64,000 bases of DNA from Corallium rubrum (Eukaryota; Cnidaria; Anthozoa; Scleralcyonacea; Coralliidae). Positions within the stretch are counted from its first letter, which is position 1; the number at the start of each line of letters is the position of its first letter. A program made the translations under genes and the position numbers. Shown in pieces: positions 11,251 through 20,672 of the stretch. The stretch covers positions 104,501-168,500 of the forward strand of contig CAXIUP010000025.1 in NCBI GenBank assembly GCA_964035015.1, written 5' to 3'. The notes beneath the pieces were generated by a model. It had not been told where the DNA came from. It did no database searches and worked only from the letters and a program-made list of their open reading frames with translations.

Positions 11251-11502
11251 CAATCATTGACAAAATTAGTTGAAACGACTTGAGTGAATCATGCCATGTT
11301 AATTGCTAGGCCTCTTTTTTGCATGAATTGCTATCCCCCCGTCCCCACTTTTCAATGTTGATACTCTGAAGATTTAAATGTAATGGCAGGTGACTGAGTG
11401 CAAATTGCAAATGTTTTGAGGTCCACAACATTGAAGTGGGGGGAAGGGGGAACATGAAACCATTTCATGTTAGCTTTGTTTCAAGAATTATGTCAATGAT
11501 TG
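11251..11502 (+). mobile_element. MITE copy 2 (252 bp)
   Basis: It has the same inverted ends as copy 1. It is 5 bp shorter, mainly from a small deletion where copy 1 reads GAGATCCGGTCCGC. TA follows at 11503. Confidence 0.8.
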
Positions 11503-11504
11503 TA

Positions 11505-12072
11505 GGACAAAATGAGGTCGCCTTTTGAGACAAGATGAAACAATCATGCAGTTGGGGAGTAATCTCATCGAAAGAAAGGGAAGAGAAGGTGCGAGCGATG
11601 TATCACATAAAATGCGAGTGCTGGTAAGGCTAGTTATCGCAGGAGTGATTGAAGGACTTAATAATGCCAAGTTGTTTTGACAATTTAGTTGATGCGACAA
11701 AGGTCCTGAGTGGCTTTGGTTACACGGCTCCGTCAATAGCTATTAGACTGGGACATGTCTTGAAGGAGGCAGCACTAATTTTGCAAGGGCATGTGCTGAG
11801 AAATGAAGACGACACTGCCATGAAAAGAATAGAAAGGTTTATCAGGATTCACGAATCGGAATGGCACGACAAAGTTTCTTCCACAGCCCTTAAGGCTTTA
11901 TCCTACAAGAAACACAATAAGCCAGAATATCTCCCTCTAACTGAAGATTTAATCAAACTCCGCTATTACCAAGAGAAAAGGATTGAAGAATTGGTAAAAT
12001 CACTACGACTAAACATCACCCAAGACACATGGTCCGAACTAGCCGTGATTTGTTTGGCCAGAATTATTTTAT
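11505..12072 (+). pseudogene. Recombinase-like gene, central part (part 2)
   Basis: The text resumes at the base after the TA. Joined across the composite, the frame runs LSDLVICNI then GQNEVAF, so the insertion interrupted one exon. A one-base shift follows, then DETIMQLGSNLIERKG and SHKMRVLVRLVIAGV, a stop near 11675, and a third frame from 11649 with GYTAPSIAIRLGHVLKEAA, ESEWHDKVSSTALKALSYK, KPEYLPLTEDLIKL and TWSELAVICLARIIL. Spacing and motif order match the zinc-finger family of part 1. The expected C-terminal catalytic region is missing after 12072. Confidence 0.5.
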
Positions 12073-12106
12073 AAATAAGTTTTGTAGAAACACGTAAAAT
12101 ATTTCT

Positions 12107-12150
12107 TTGCTAAGCTTTTGGCCTGTTGACTCAGGCCTTCATCAGAGCAA
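12107..12150 (-). ncRNA. Hammerhead-ribozyme-like motif 2
   Basis: Read on the - strand: TTGCT (12146-12150), CTGATGA (12139-12145), an extra A, a perfect 6-bp stem II GGCCTG/CAGGCC, AAAA in place of GAAA, then GCTT and AGCAA (12107-12111), which pairs with TTGCT. The layout is the same as in the other motifs of this window. The G-to-A change in GAAA should weaken or abolish cleavage. Confidence 0.5.
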
Positions 12151-12214
12151 TGACAACAAGCTGTTTGCTCACGTAATTTATAAACTAAGAAACTGATCAA
12201 TTAAATCACGTAAG

Positions 12215-12905
12215 AATAGTCAAACGGTCCCATTCACGAGAATCTCATCGAGCATCGTCGTCTCCAAAGAGGAAAAAATCCTCCGACAAACAAGAAAAAC
12301 TGGACATCATTCTCGCCTCGCTAACAGACATAGTCTGACGTTGCTGCTTGCAACTCGAGGATTTCAGTAATGGAAACAAGAGGCTTACTTCACGAAGCAT
12401 GGTCTTTACCTAGCCAAGGCCAAAGGGAAAACTATGACCAAGTCGAGGAGAACGACGATATGCTTTCAGTTATGGCGGGAAATTAGTTCTCCTCACTTGC
12501 AAGCCGGGTGCAAGAAGCCGAAACGGCTACTAAGCCAACCGAGACGGCCACTAAGCCACCAGATACGGCTAATAAACCAACAGAATTTTTTATCGGTAAT
12601 ACCGAATATGCCCTCCAGTTTGGGGGAACAAACTGGCGAACAGACCCCCCTCGTTCAGTCGATGTTTGACCCAGACACACAGGCCACATTGTGGTCTCCT
12701 TTACAAGCATTCCAGATTTTTCTCGAGAAACAATTCCGTAGAAAACTTTCGTACGAGCAAGTTTGTGATATTATCGAGCAACAAGCAATTCCAGCGGTCG
12801 ATGCTCCTTCCACTCCCACGCTTGATATCAGCGTAATAAATCAAATCGCTTATAAATACAAGAAATTTGTTCAGGAGCGTGATAAGGAATTAAGAGTTAT
12901 TCAAC
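12215..12905 (+). pseudogene. DIRS-like gag remnant
   Basis: Broken reading frames show a basic, Ser/Arg-rich stretch (SHSRESHRASSSPKRKKSS), then KLDIILASLTDIV, a Thr/Lys-rich repeat ETATKPTETATKPPDTA, and then FLEKQFRRKLSYEQVCDII, PAVDAPSTPTLDISVIN and FVQERDKELRVIQR. I associate this order with gag-like proteins of DIRS-type retrotransposons in marine invertebrates, from memory only. Several stops and frame changes make it non-functional. LINE-C starts about 12908. Confidence 0.4.
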
Positions 12906-12913
12906 GGTCAGAT

Positions 12914-13545
12914 GATGAAATAAAACTAGATAATTTTACTTGTGTTAGGAAAGATAGATCCTACTCTGGTTCAGGCGGAATTCTGGCTTACGTTCCAAAC
13001 TCAATTAAATTTAGCAGATCTTGAAAACTTCGATAATAACTTAATTGAAACTATCTGCATTGAAATCTCGTTCCACATATCATTGCCAATCCTTATTTGT
13101 TTTCTTTATCGTCCTCCATCCAACTCTGTGCGATGGAGGGATGAGCTTAAGAATGTGATAATAAACTTGGAAAACGAAGTAAAAGAAGTAATAATACTTG
13201 GAGACTTCGATGTAAATGTACTAAATCGAAGTTAGTATAGACCCCTAAAACTTATTACGTCTTACCAATATGAGCAATTAATAGACAGTGTTACCAGGCC
13301 AGCATCAAATACTATTATTGATCATATATACACAACACATCCTCTATTTGTTTTGAAATCAGGAGTAATACAGGTTGATGTAAGTGACCATTGCCCGATT
13401 TTTATTACTCGCAAAATTAATCCCAAAGAAGTGGAGGCAAAAAAGCACGAAACAATAGTAGATCGAAATAAAAAAACTTAAGTGGTAATCAATTCATTGA
13501 TGAACTAAATAAATTACCTATTATGGCATATATATTACCTTATTA
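12914..13545 (+). pseudogene. LINE-C endonuclease remnant
   Basis: This is an APE-type endonuclease half. It shows LDNFTCVRKDRS, GGILAYVPNSIKFSR, a frameshift, ETICIEISF, LICFLYRPPSNSV, VIILGDFDVNVLNRS (GDFN changed to GDFD), a stop, then QLIDSVTRP, IIDHIYTTHP and VDVSDHCPIF (SDH kept). The N-terminal part is missing, so the copy was probably 5'-truncated. It ends just left of the hAT target duplication at 13582. Confidence 0.75.
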
Positions 13546-13581
13546 TGGCATCTTTTTGATACTATTAATGACCCAGTGTAT

Positions 13582-13589
13582 ATCTTGAT
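13582..13589 (+). repeat. 8-bp target duplication of the hAT element, left copy
   Basis: ATCTTGAT lies directly left of CAGTGTGACCAG and is repeated exactly at 20665-20672. Confidence 0.93.
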
Positions 13590-13600
13590 CAGTGTGACCA

Positions 13601-13745
13601 GACGTGGTAATTTTAATTACTTTTGGTAATTTGTGGTAATTTTTTGGATGATTGTGGTAATTGGAAATTTGTAGTAATTACTACGGTAATTTTTCTTAAA
13701 ATTGCAGTAATTTATAGTAATTAATAGTAATTTGTAGTAATTGAG
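13601..13745 (+). repeat. Subterminal GTGGTAATT motif array of the hAT element
   Basis: At least eight GGTAATT or GTAATT motifs follow the left end, and three GTGGTAATT motifs lie near the right end (about 20588-20640, opposite end but the same strand). Subterminal repeats of this kind are known transposase contact sites in hAT elements. The binding role here is inferred. Confidence 0.6.
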
Positions 13746-13825
13746 ATTCTGGAATTAACTAAATAGCAACAATATATGTCCCCAGTTTTTTCGCAATTTT
13801 GCTTTTCATTTATGACTAAAGGGGC

Positions 13826-13874
13826 CGGTTGTTCAAAAGTGGGGGGTTAGCATTAACCCGCTTTTGAACAACCC
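13826..13874. repeat. Short palindrome inside the hAT 5' region
   Basis: CGGTTGTTCAAAAG (13826-13839) pairs with CTTTTGAACAACCC (13861-13874). An inner GGGTTA/TAACCC continues the stem. It may be a small foldback element. Confidence 0.7.
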
Positions 13875-14054
13875 GCCTCAGAGGCCCGTTTCTGCCCTGC
13901 TGAGAGAGTACCATACTGTGGCAGCCTGGGACGAGACAACGAGACTCGGTGATTCGGTCACCTCTGGCTCTACTATTTGAGTTTGTGATCTACTTGAGTT
14001 ATTTCAATGAGCATACGGAGATTATAATATGGAAATCAATATGGAAATCGATAA

Positions 14055-16439
14055 GTGATGTCAGAAGATTGTCAGAGGCAACGCTCGGATGAGAGATGTG
14101 ATGAGACTGACTCTGAAGCAGAGCGTGCGGCGGGCGAAGACGCCGAAGTCGAAGACGATATTCATCAAAGTTCTGACCAGCCACGTGTTAAGAAAGCTAG
14201 AACATCTTCAAACTATCGTAAGCAAAAGTATCGCGATGAATGGGAGTTAAAGCCTGAGTTTTCGAAGTGGCTTTCGCGCGCGAAAAATGACTCTCATGGA
14301 GCTGAAGCGTTTTGCAAAATATACAGATGTAAAATCCAAGCGAGATTGGCAACGATTCGTGTACATGCCAAAAGCTCAAAGCATGTTTCATTGATGACAA
14401 CCTCATCAGAAACCTCTAAGGTAATTCTAGAATGTTTTACAATCGTTTACATTGAAGCCTGACGTTTTTAGAGTTGGTCATGACTGATGAGAGATGTCAA
14501 GTTTATGTATTCTCATCTATTGGACACTCACACATTCCTATAATAACATTGTTGTTATTTGTCCAGTCAATGGAATGTTACTGTTTGTTTATAACAAGAT
14601 TATTTGTTTTATTTTTTACCAATAATTTGTTCTATTTTCACTTGTGATAGCTATCCAAGTTCTTCAAACCACCATCAACTGTTCCTGATGAAACCAAGAA
14701 AGCAGAACTCAAGATCTGTGCCTTCCTTGCAGAACATAACCTTCCATTTCGATTGATGGATCATCTGTCCGATTTAATATCCGGGACATTTTACGACTCA
14801 GCAATTGCAAGAGCATTTTCCTGCAAAAGGACAAAGTCTGCTGCAATGACCTATAATGTCCTTGCCCAAGAGTTCAAGACCGAATTGCGAAAAGATATCC
14901 AGTCTACTCAAGGCATGGTCATAAGCATGTTTCTTTGATCATTGATGAGACAACTGATAGAGGAACAGTGAAATGTATGGCTATTGTCATCAAGTTCTTC
15001 AGTGATAAGCTAATGAAAGTTGACACTAGATTGCTGAACCTCATTCCTGTTATTGGTGAAACAGCAGCTGACCTCTTTGAGACTTTGAAGAGTGACCTCA
15101 ATAAACATGGTCTTGAAATGACTGATGTAATAGGTTTTGCTGCTGATACAACCAATGTTATTTTTGGTCAAAATAACAGCATTGTTAGCCGGATCATTGA
15201 AGCCAACCCTCACTGCTTAACAATGAAGTGTGCTTGTCACTCGTGTGCTTAGCAGTCAGTCATGCCTGTGCTACACTACCCAGGAACTTGGAGCAGGTTG
15301 TCAAAGAGGCCTATAATTACTTTGCACTATCAAGCAAACGATGCAATGAATTTAAGGAATTTCAAGATTTTAGTGAGTCGCAGCAGTACCGTATGTTGCG
15401 CTTCTACAGCATTAGGTGGCTGTCTTTTGGTTCATGTATCGAGCGAATTCTTTGTCAATGGGATGCTTTGAAACTATATTTTACCTCTCAGTACCTTGTT
15501 GACCGCCTTCAGGCATCTCAATTCCTCTATGAGCAATTCTCAGATAACATTACCAAACTATATTTTACCTTTTTGAGCTATATTATTCCTGTTGTGAACA
15601 AGCTCAATGTAATCTTCCAGTGTCAGTCACCGGCCATCCACAAGCTCCATTCTGATTGTACATCAGCATACAAAGTCATTCTTAGCTGCTTTGTAAAGCC
15701 AGTCCTGCTCAAGGGTGATGTGTCCCTGATTGACCCTGCAAATCCTGCAAATCATCTACCATTAATCCAACTGTATATGGGAGTGGAAGCAGCAAGATTA
15801 ATTGCTTCTGTCAGCTTCAGAGGAGTGGCAAAAGAGAGGGTAACTGAACGCTTGCAAAGATGCAAGGACTTCTTGAGTCATCTTTGTTGCCAACTGAAGA
15901 CGAGATTACCCCTAAATAATCCTGTCATACGGGATTTGAATTTTTTGGATCCACAGAAGGCTGTTTCGGGAACCATTGCAAGCATTACTGATGTAGCCGC
16001 CAGATTCCCAAACATTATACCTGCAGAGGAGCTACAGAGTCTGGATCAGGAGTGGAGACAGCTAATTTTTGATGAAGAGGTATCAGATCTGGCTGACAGC
16101 TGTGCTACCCTCCCAACAGAAGCGTTTTGGGTGAAAGTGTCATCTAATGACAACTATAAGTTGTTAGGTGCATTTGCTAAGGCAATGCTTTGTCTTCCTG
16201 TGAGCAATGCTGATTGTGAACGAGTGTTCTCCCAGGTGAATCTTATTAAAACTTCCCACAGAAACAGATTTTCAACAGAGGGTGTTGCATCACTGATTGT
16301 TGTCAAGGACGGCGTGAAACACACTTCAGAATCATGTGTAAAGTTCGAGCCAACCAGGGAAATATGTTGCAGAGATGCAATGAAAAGATATACACAAATG
16401 TTGAAGACGTATATGGTGATGATCCTGAGACCTGAATAG
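14055..16439 (+). pseudogene. hAT transposase, two exons, frameshifted
   Basis: The transposase would excise and reinsert the element. Exon 1 (14055 to about 14419) encodes an acidic head and a degenerate BED-like region (KYRDEWELKPEFSKWL, FCKIYRCKI, HAKSSKHVSLM) and ends in donor AAG/GTAATT. The acceptor is TTGTGATAG at 14641-14650. Exon 2 shows LSKFFKPPS, FLAEHNLPFRLMDHL, a frameshift near 14905, SLIIDETTDRGTVKC (catalytic core start), IGFAADTTNVIFG, MKCACHSCA, a second shift near 15240, then the long C-terminal half with RFYSIRWLSFGSCIERIL and the hAT dimerisation block LCLPVSNADCERVFSQVNLI. A poly(A) signal AATAAA lies at about 16523. Two shifts make this copy inactive. Confidence 0.85.
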
Positions 16440-16809
16440 ACAATTTAAGACCGAGTCACTGACTCGCCAATAAGATATTATTTTGTTAAACTGTTGAAAA
16501 ATGTTAATATTAAAGGGATGTTAAATAAAACAAACAATTGATAACAAATTATGATATTTTATAATAGAAATGAAGCAGTATTTATTTACAAGGGTGGCCC
16601 AGGTGAGGACTGGGGATGCGTGTGTTCACTATTTAATGCTCAAGCAGCTCAACCCTAACCTTAATCACCTAATGTGTCCTGTGTCCTCAGTCATTTCCAT
16701 TTTCCATAGCAAAGCCCTTTTCTAGGGTAGTAAGGTACTTGTGTGGGTGAGTTAGGGTAAAGTAGGGATATTTTGGAATAAGGTTTGGGATTTGCAGGGG
16801 TAATATGGG

Positions 16810-19800
16810 ATACAATACAATACAATACAATACAATAAATTTTATTTAAACACGATTAGAATTCAAGCATACAGCTTGTGGGGTCGTGTATTTAAGTCTA
16901 TAAACTCAGTTGCACCAGGTTATACTATGTCCCGCAAGGCACCATACAACCCAATGCAGCCAATAATCATGTCACAAGAAAAAAAGTAAGAAAATATTGT
17001 ACATATCAATAAAAATTAAAACAATCTTCATGCCTAGGTGCGGTTTGCACAGATTCCGCCTCAAAGTTTATAAACCTTAGGATGCCTGCTCTCTTTATCC
17101 TCTTACCAAAAGTGGTAACATTTGTGACAGAATCATCAAGATCTGCAGAGATCGCATTCCAGATAACAGAACCCCTATAGGTAATTGAGTTCTTCATGTA
17201 ATATGTATTGAAACGCGGAACATTTACTTTATGTGCATTACGGAGACTGTACTTATTTTTAGATTTTGTTATTATATGGGTCATACTTAGTGGTGTAATA
17301 TTGTTATATATCTTATAAGCTAATTGTGCCAGTCTTATCTTATACATTTGAGTGAGTGTATCCCACTTGGCCTGCTCTAAGACCTCAATAGAGGGCATAT
17401 CACGTGATAAACTAAATATCACTCTGGCAGCTCTACAATGTAGAGATTCCAAAGAATGAAAGCCTTCCTTATTAGTACACCCACCCCAAATTGGCATCGC
17501 ATATGTTATAGAGGGTAGAATAATCTTAAAATACAAATCTAGAAGCATTTGCCTTGGTAAGAACTTGCTACATTTTATCATGTTCAGTTTGTTAGCGAAT
17601 CCCTTTTTTGTTTCCAGTATGTGTTGAGACCATGTTAATTTGTCATCAATCGTAACTCCCAACAACCTTGAATGAGTCACCCACTTTATCTGATATGACC
17701 CAATCGATAGTATATTCAATGGGCCTGTAAAATTTCCCCTATGCATTATCATAGCCTCGCACTTCTTTGGATGAGGTGTCAGAGAATTTAATCGACACCA
17801 TTCCATTAGCTCACCAAGGGCTTTATTGAGCAGCAAAGTCACCTCGTCTATAGTTTGCGCAACACAATAAACTGTGGTATCATCTGCGTACATATATACA
17901 GAGCCTGAACCAACTGCACCAGGTAAGTCACTCGTATACAAAGTAAACAGTGTCGGCCCAAGGACTGACCCCTGGGGAATGCCATAAGTGACTTCAGCAT
18001 AATCAGATTGATTTCCATTAATAACGGTGAACTGTTTTCTCTCACTAAGATAATCTTTTAACCAGGCCAGTAGATTTCCTTTAATACCAAAATTGTGTTC
18101 CAATTTGTGAATCAGGATCCTATGTGATACGCTGTCGAATGCTTTCTGAAAGTCAATGAATACTACTCCTACAACTAGCTTAGAATCAATTGCATGCCTC
18201 CAGATCTCAGTTAAGTGGGCTAGTAATAGCTCTGTGGAATGTCCTTTACGATAGGCCCATTGTTTGTCTGTCACAAGCTGATTATCAGTAAAGACATGCT
18301 TAACTAGTGTCTCGGCAACGCACGATTCAAGAATTTTACTTGGTACACTTAAGATAGACAGCGGTCGATAGTTTCCCCTTTCAGACTCATCATCTTTCTT
18401 AAATACGGCATTCAATCTAGCTACTTTCCAATCATTATACACTATACCCTTAGTTAAACTTCGCGAGTACAAGTTGGTCAGAGGTGTTACCACAGCCATT
18501 CCTGCCAATTTTAAGAGCTTAGGTGAGATTCCATCTGGTCCGGTTGCTTTTGCAGGTTTCAACAAAGCAAGCTTCTTTTCAACTTCACTGCTCATCAACT
18601 GAGCTTCCGATATGCACGGGGCTGGTATCACTTGTGTGCAGGGTGCTAGTTGTGGTTCAAAGTTCCTCGCCAATTTCTCGCCAATGGTGGAAAAGAAACA
18701 ATTCATCAAATTAGCTTTTTCTTTGTCATCCACTGCAAGGCTTCCGTCGTCACGTTTTAACGGCCCAATAGCCTTCCTCTCTTTTGGCTTGGTAGCCTTA
18801 GTAAGTAAGTTCCAATACGCTGCAGTGGTTTTAACTTCATCGAGTTTCTCTTGGAAGTATGCTGCCTTGGCTTTTCTGATCTCAGATGTTACTTCATTCC
18901 TTATTTTCTTATAGTTGGCCCATATCTCGCTATCCTTTGTTTCTATCGCTTTCTTGAATAACTTAAATCTGCGATTCATCTTCTGTCTAATCGAGTTATT
19001 TATCCAGGGAGTTGATATACTTCGCACTTTCACATCTTTATATGGTGCGTGAGTATCACAAATATCTTTAAACAATTTTTCCCATGCCCAAAGGACATCA
19101 TCATTGTCCTCAAATACCGAAGAAACATGAAAAGGCGTTCGCTCGAGCTCAGCTTTAAAATTTTCAACATTAAAGTGTTTGAAGTTTCTAGTACGTATGA
19201 TTTTAGGAGGTCTTTTTCTTTTTAGTTTAAGTGTAGCATATACTAGGCTATGATCTGATATGCCCAGTGGTAGAACTCCAGTCCTTTTAACAAGATCTGG
19301 TTTTGTGGTGACAATTAGGTCTATTAATGTCTTTGTTGTTATTGTCACGCGAGTTGGTTCTCTGATAATGTTTTGCATACTAAATAGATCAAATATATTC
19401 AGCAGGTGTTTTGTTTTAGAGGGAATATCTGTTGTTTCTTCGTTTAGACCAAGCAGGTTACAGTTAAAGTCGCCAAGGAGGAAGATATTACTAGTTTTCA
19501 TCCAAGCTTTTTCGAGTACATCATACAGATTTCTGAAAAAATTAGGCGATTCTAGTTCTGATCTATACATAACCGAGAATAATGAGTTTCCCGTCGGAAA
19601 TTTCACCTGAATCCAAATTGCTTCAAGGTCGTCTTTAGCGAGGTCCTTCCTCTGAATTACCTTTAGATGTTCAGCATAGTATAAAATACATCCTCCACCT
19701 CTGCATTTTGTTCTGTCTCTGCGAATAAATTTTAGTCCATCTATATGCAGATTTTGATCGCCAATACTGGGGTTTAAATGCGTCTCTGTTATCCCAAGAA

Positions 19801-20575
19801 TATCAAATTTACAAGTAGTTTGAAGAACTCTCAACTCATCCATCTTATTTCTAAGACTACAGATATTCAAGTGCGCGACTCTAAGATCCTTGGGAGCAGC
19901 ATTGAACTCGTAAGCTATATCGTACAAGTAATCGTGGTTTATAGTCGCACCTGGTTCAGGGACGTCACATATCGGTGGTCTTGTGTCGAAGTTGTTTAAA
20001 TCTAAGTCAGCAGCTGGTTGCCATTCTTTTGTATAGTTTTCATTTAGAAACGGGAGGGAGCAAAGCGAACATAGCCAATCAATATCAGGGTTCTCCAGAT
20101 AATACTTAAACGTCGCTTTAGACATGTTCAGACACTTAGCGTGTGACCACATATTACATTCAACACACAAGATGGCGTCTTGATTGTTGCGAACGGTTTT
20201 ACTACATTCCTTGCATGGATATTTAGGAGTTCGTTTCCCAACAGGTCCAGGATTAGACTGAATGTCTCCACACAAGATAATGCGATTAATTTGGAAACTA
20301 CTCATTCCTTTCGGGTCGTAGGGAACTCTGGAGGTTAGGTAAGATCTACCACGTCCGCAAACATGTCTTCGGTATGATGTTTGATTCAGAACATTTTTGT
20401 CGTCCAATGTCGTTAACCACATGTCTTTACGTGTACAACTAATTGTGTCACACATATTATCATCTCCGTTAGAGATCATTATGGCTGCCATAATTATAAA
20501 ACATAGCAATATTTGGGAGCTCAGCAGAGAGCGTCCGGCCGCCATGTTGATAAGAGCTGTGAATTTTTCAAAAGG
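16810..20575 (-). mobile_element. LINE-D: full-length-looking PHD-type LINE inside the hAT element
   Basis: It lies on the - strand with a 3' tail of about five TTGTA/ATACA units (16810-16836) and an intact protein frame. hAT sequence resumes at about 20580. A possible short target duplication GGATA is present on both sides but is not certain. It is the youngest layer of the nest LINE-C, hAT, LINE-D. Confidence 0.85.
17006..20545 (-). CDS. LINE-D protein, 1179 aa, apparently intact: 2A-like motif, PHD finger, endonuclease, RT
   Basis: The single open frame starts at an ATG at 20545. Residues 7-24 are hydrophobic, like a signal peptide. CGDIQSNPGP lies at 92-101 (2A-like; consensus Glu replaced by Gln). 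A PHD-type finger has ligands C111, C114, C127, C130, H135, C138, C159 and C162. The APE endonuclease shows AHLNICSL, ITETHL, GDFNCN, LIDLIVTT and GISDHSLV, all key residues kept. The RT shows KATGPDGISP, NYRPLSILSVPSKILE, FIDFQKAFDSVSH (motif A), GIPQGSVLGP (motif B) and YADD at 886-889 (motif C). The C-terminal part ends with SVIWNAISADLDD. There is no stop or frameshift, unlike every other LINE in the window, so the copy is young and may be competent. RNA expression cannot be judged. Confidence 0.93.
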   Translation of the reverse strand: MAAGRSLLSSQILLCFIIMAAIMISNGDDNMCDTISCTRKDMWLTTLDDKNVLNQTSYRRHVCGRGRSYLTSRVPYDPKGMSSFQINRIILCGDIQSNPGPVGKRTPKYPCKECSKTVRNNQDAILCVECNMWSHAKCLNMSKATFKYYLENPDIDWLCSLCSLPFLNENYTKEWQPAADLDLNNFDTRPPICDVPEPGATINHDYLYDIAYEFNAAPKDLRVAHLNICSLRNKMDELRVLQTTCKFDILGITETHLNPSIGDQNLHIDGLKFIRRDRTKCRGGGCILYYAEHLKVIQRKDLAKDDLEAIWIQVKFPTGNSLFSVMYRSELESPNFFRNLYDVLEKAWMKTSNIFLLGDFNCNLLGLNEETTDIPSKTKHLLNIFDLFSMQNIIREPTRVTITTKTLIDLIVTTKPDLVKRTGVLPLGISDHSLVYATLKLKRKRPPKIIRTRNFKHFNVENFKAELERTPFHVSSVFEDNDDVLWAWEKLFKDICDTHAPYKDVKVRSISTPWINNSIRQKMNRRFKLFKKAIETKDSEIWANYKKIRNEVTSEIRKAKAAYFQEKLDEVKTTAAYWNLLTKATKPKERKAIGPLKRDDGSLAVDDKEKANLMNCFFSTIGEKLARNFEPQLAPCTQVIPAPCISEAQLMSSEVEKKLALLKPAKATGPDGISPKLLKLAGMAVVTPLTNLYSRSLTKGIVYNDWKVARLNAVFKKDDESERGNYRPLSILSVPSKILESCVAETLVKHVFTDNQLVTDKQWAYRKGHSTELLLAHLTEIWRHAIDSKLVVGVVFIDFQKAFDSVSHRILIHKLEHNFGIKGNLLAWLKDYLSERKQFTVINGNQSDYAEVTYGIPQGSVLGPTLFTLYTSDLPGAVGSGSVYMYADDTTVYCVAQTIDEVTLLLNKALGELMEWCRLNSLTPHPKKCEAMIMHRGNFTGPLNILSIGSYQIKWVTHSRLLGVTIDDKLTWSQHILETKKGFANKLNMIKCSKFLPRQMLLDLYFKIILPSITYAMPIWGGCTNKEGFHSLESLHCRAARVIFSLSRDMPSIEVLEQAKWDTLTQMYKIRLAQLAYKIYNNITPLSMTHIITKSKNKYSLRNAHKVNVPRFNTYYMKNSITYRGSVIWNAISADLDDSVTNVTTFGKRIKRAGILRFINFEAESVQTAPRHEDCFNFY

Positions 20576-20664
20576 ATAAAAGTGTGCGTGGTAATTTTTG
20601 GCCTCATGTGGTAATTTTTGTCACCTGATATGGTAATTGCCCTTGAGAAAGCCTGGTCACACTG

Positions 20665-20672
20665 ATCTTGAT
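20665..20672 (+). repeat. 8-bp target duplication of the hAT element, right copy
   Basis: ATCTTGAT directly follows CTGGTCACACTG and is identical to 13582-13589. Confidence 0.93.

Larger units (their letters stand above)
7417..11502. mobile_element. Composite insertion: MITE, two 1787-bp units, MITE, between TA dinucleotides
   Basis: The block begins CAATCATTGACA and ends TGTCAATGATTG, and TA precedes (7415-7416) and follows it (11503-11504). Inside, two copies of one MITE in direct orientation flank two near-identical 1787-bp units separated by CTG. The TA duplication brackets the whole block and not each MITE, so the block may have moved, or been built, as one unit. No coding sequence is visible in it. 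Confidence 0.75.
13590..20664 (+). mobile_element. hAT DNA transposon, 7075 bp including the nested LINE-D
   Basis: The ends are CAGTGTGACCAG (13590-13601) and CTGGTCACACTG (20653-20664), exact inverted repeats. ATCTTGAT is present on both sides, and 8 bp is the known hAT target duplication length. The element carries a broken transposase (14055-16439) and LINE-D (16810 to about 20575). Without LINE-D it would be about 3.3 kb, a normal hAT size. Confidence 0.95.
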
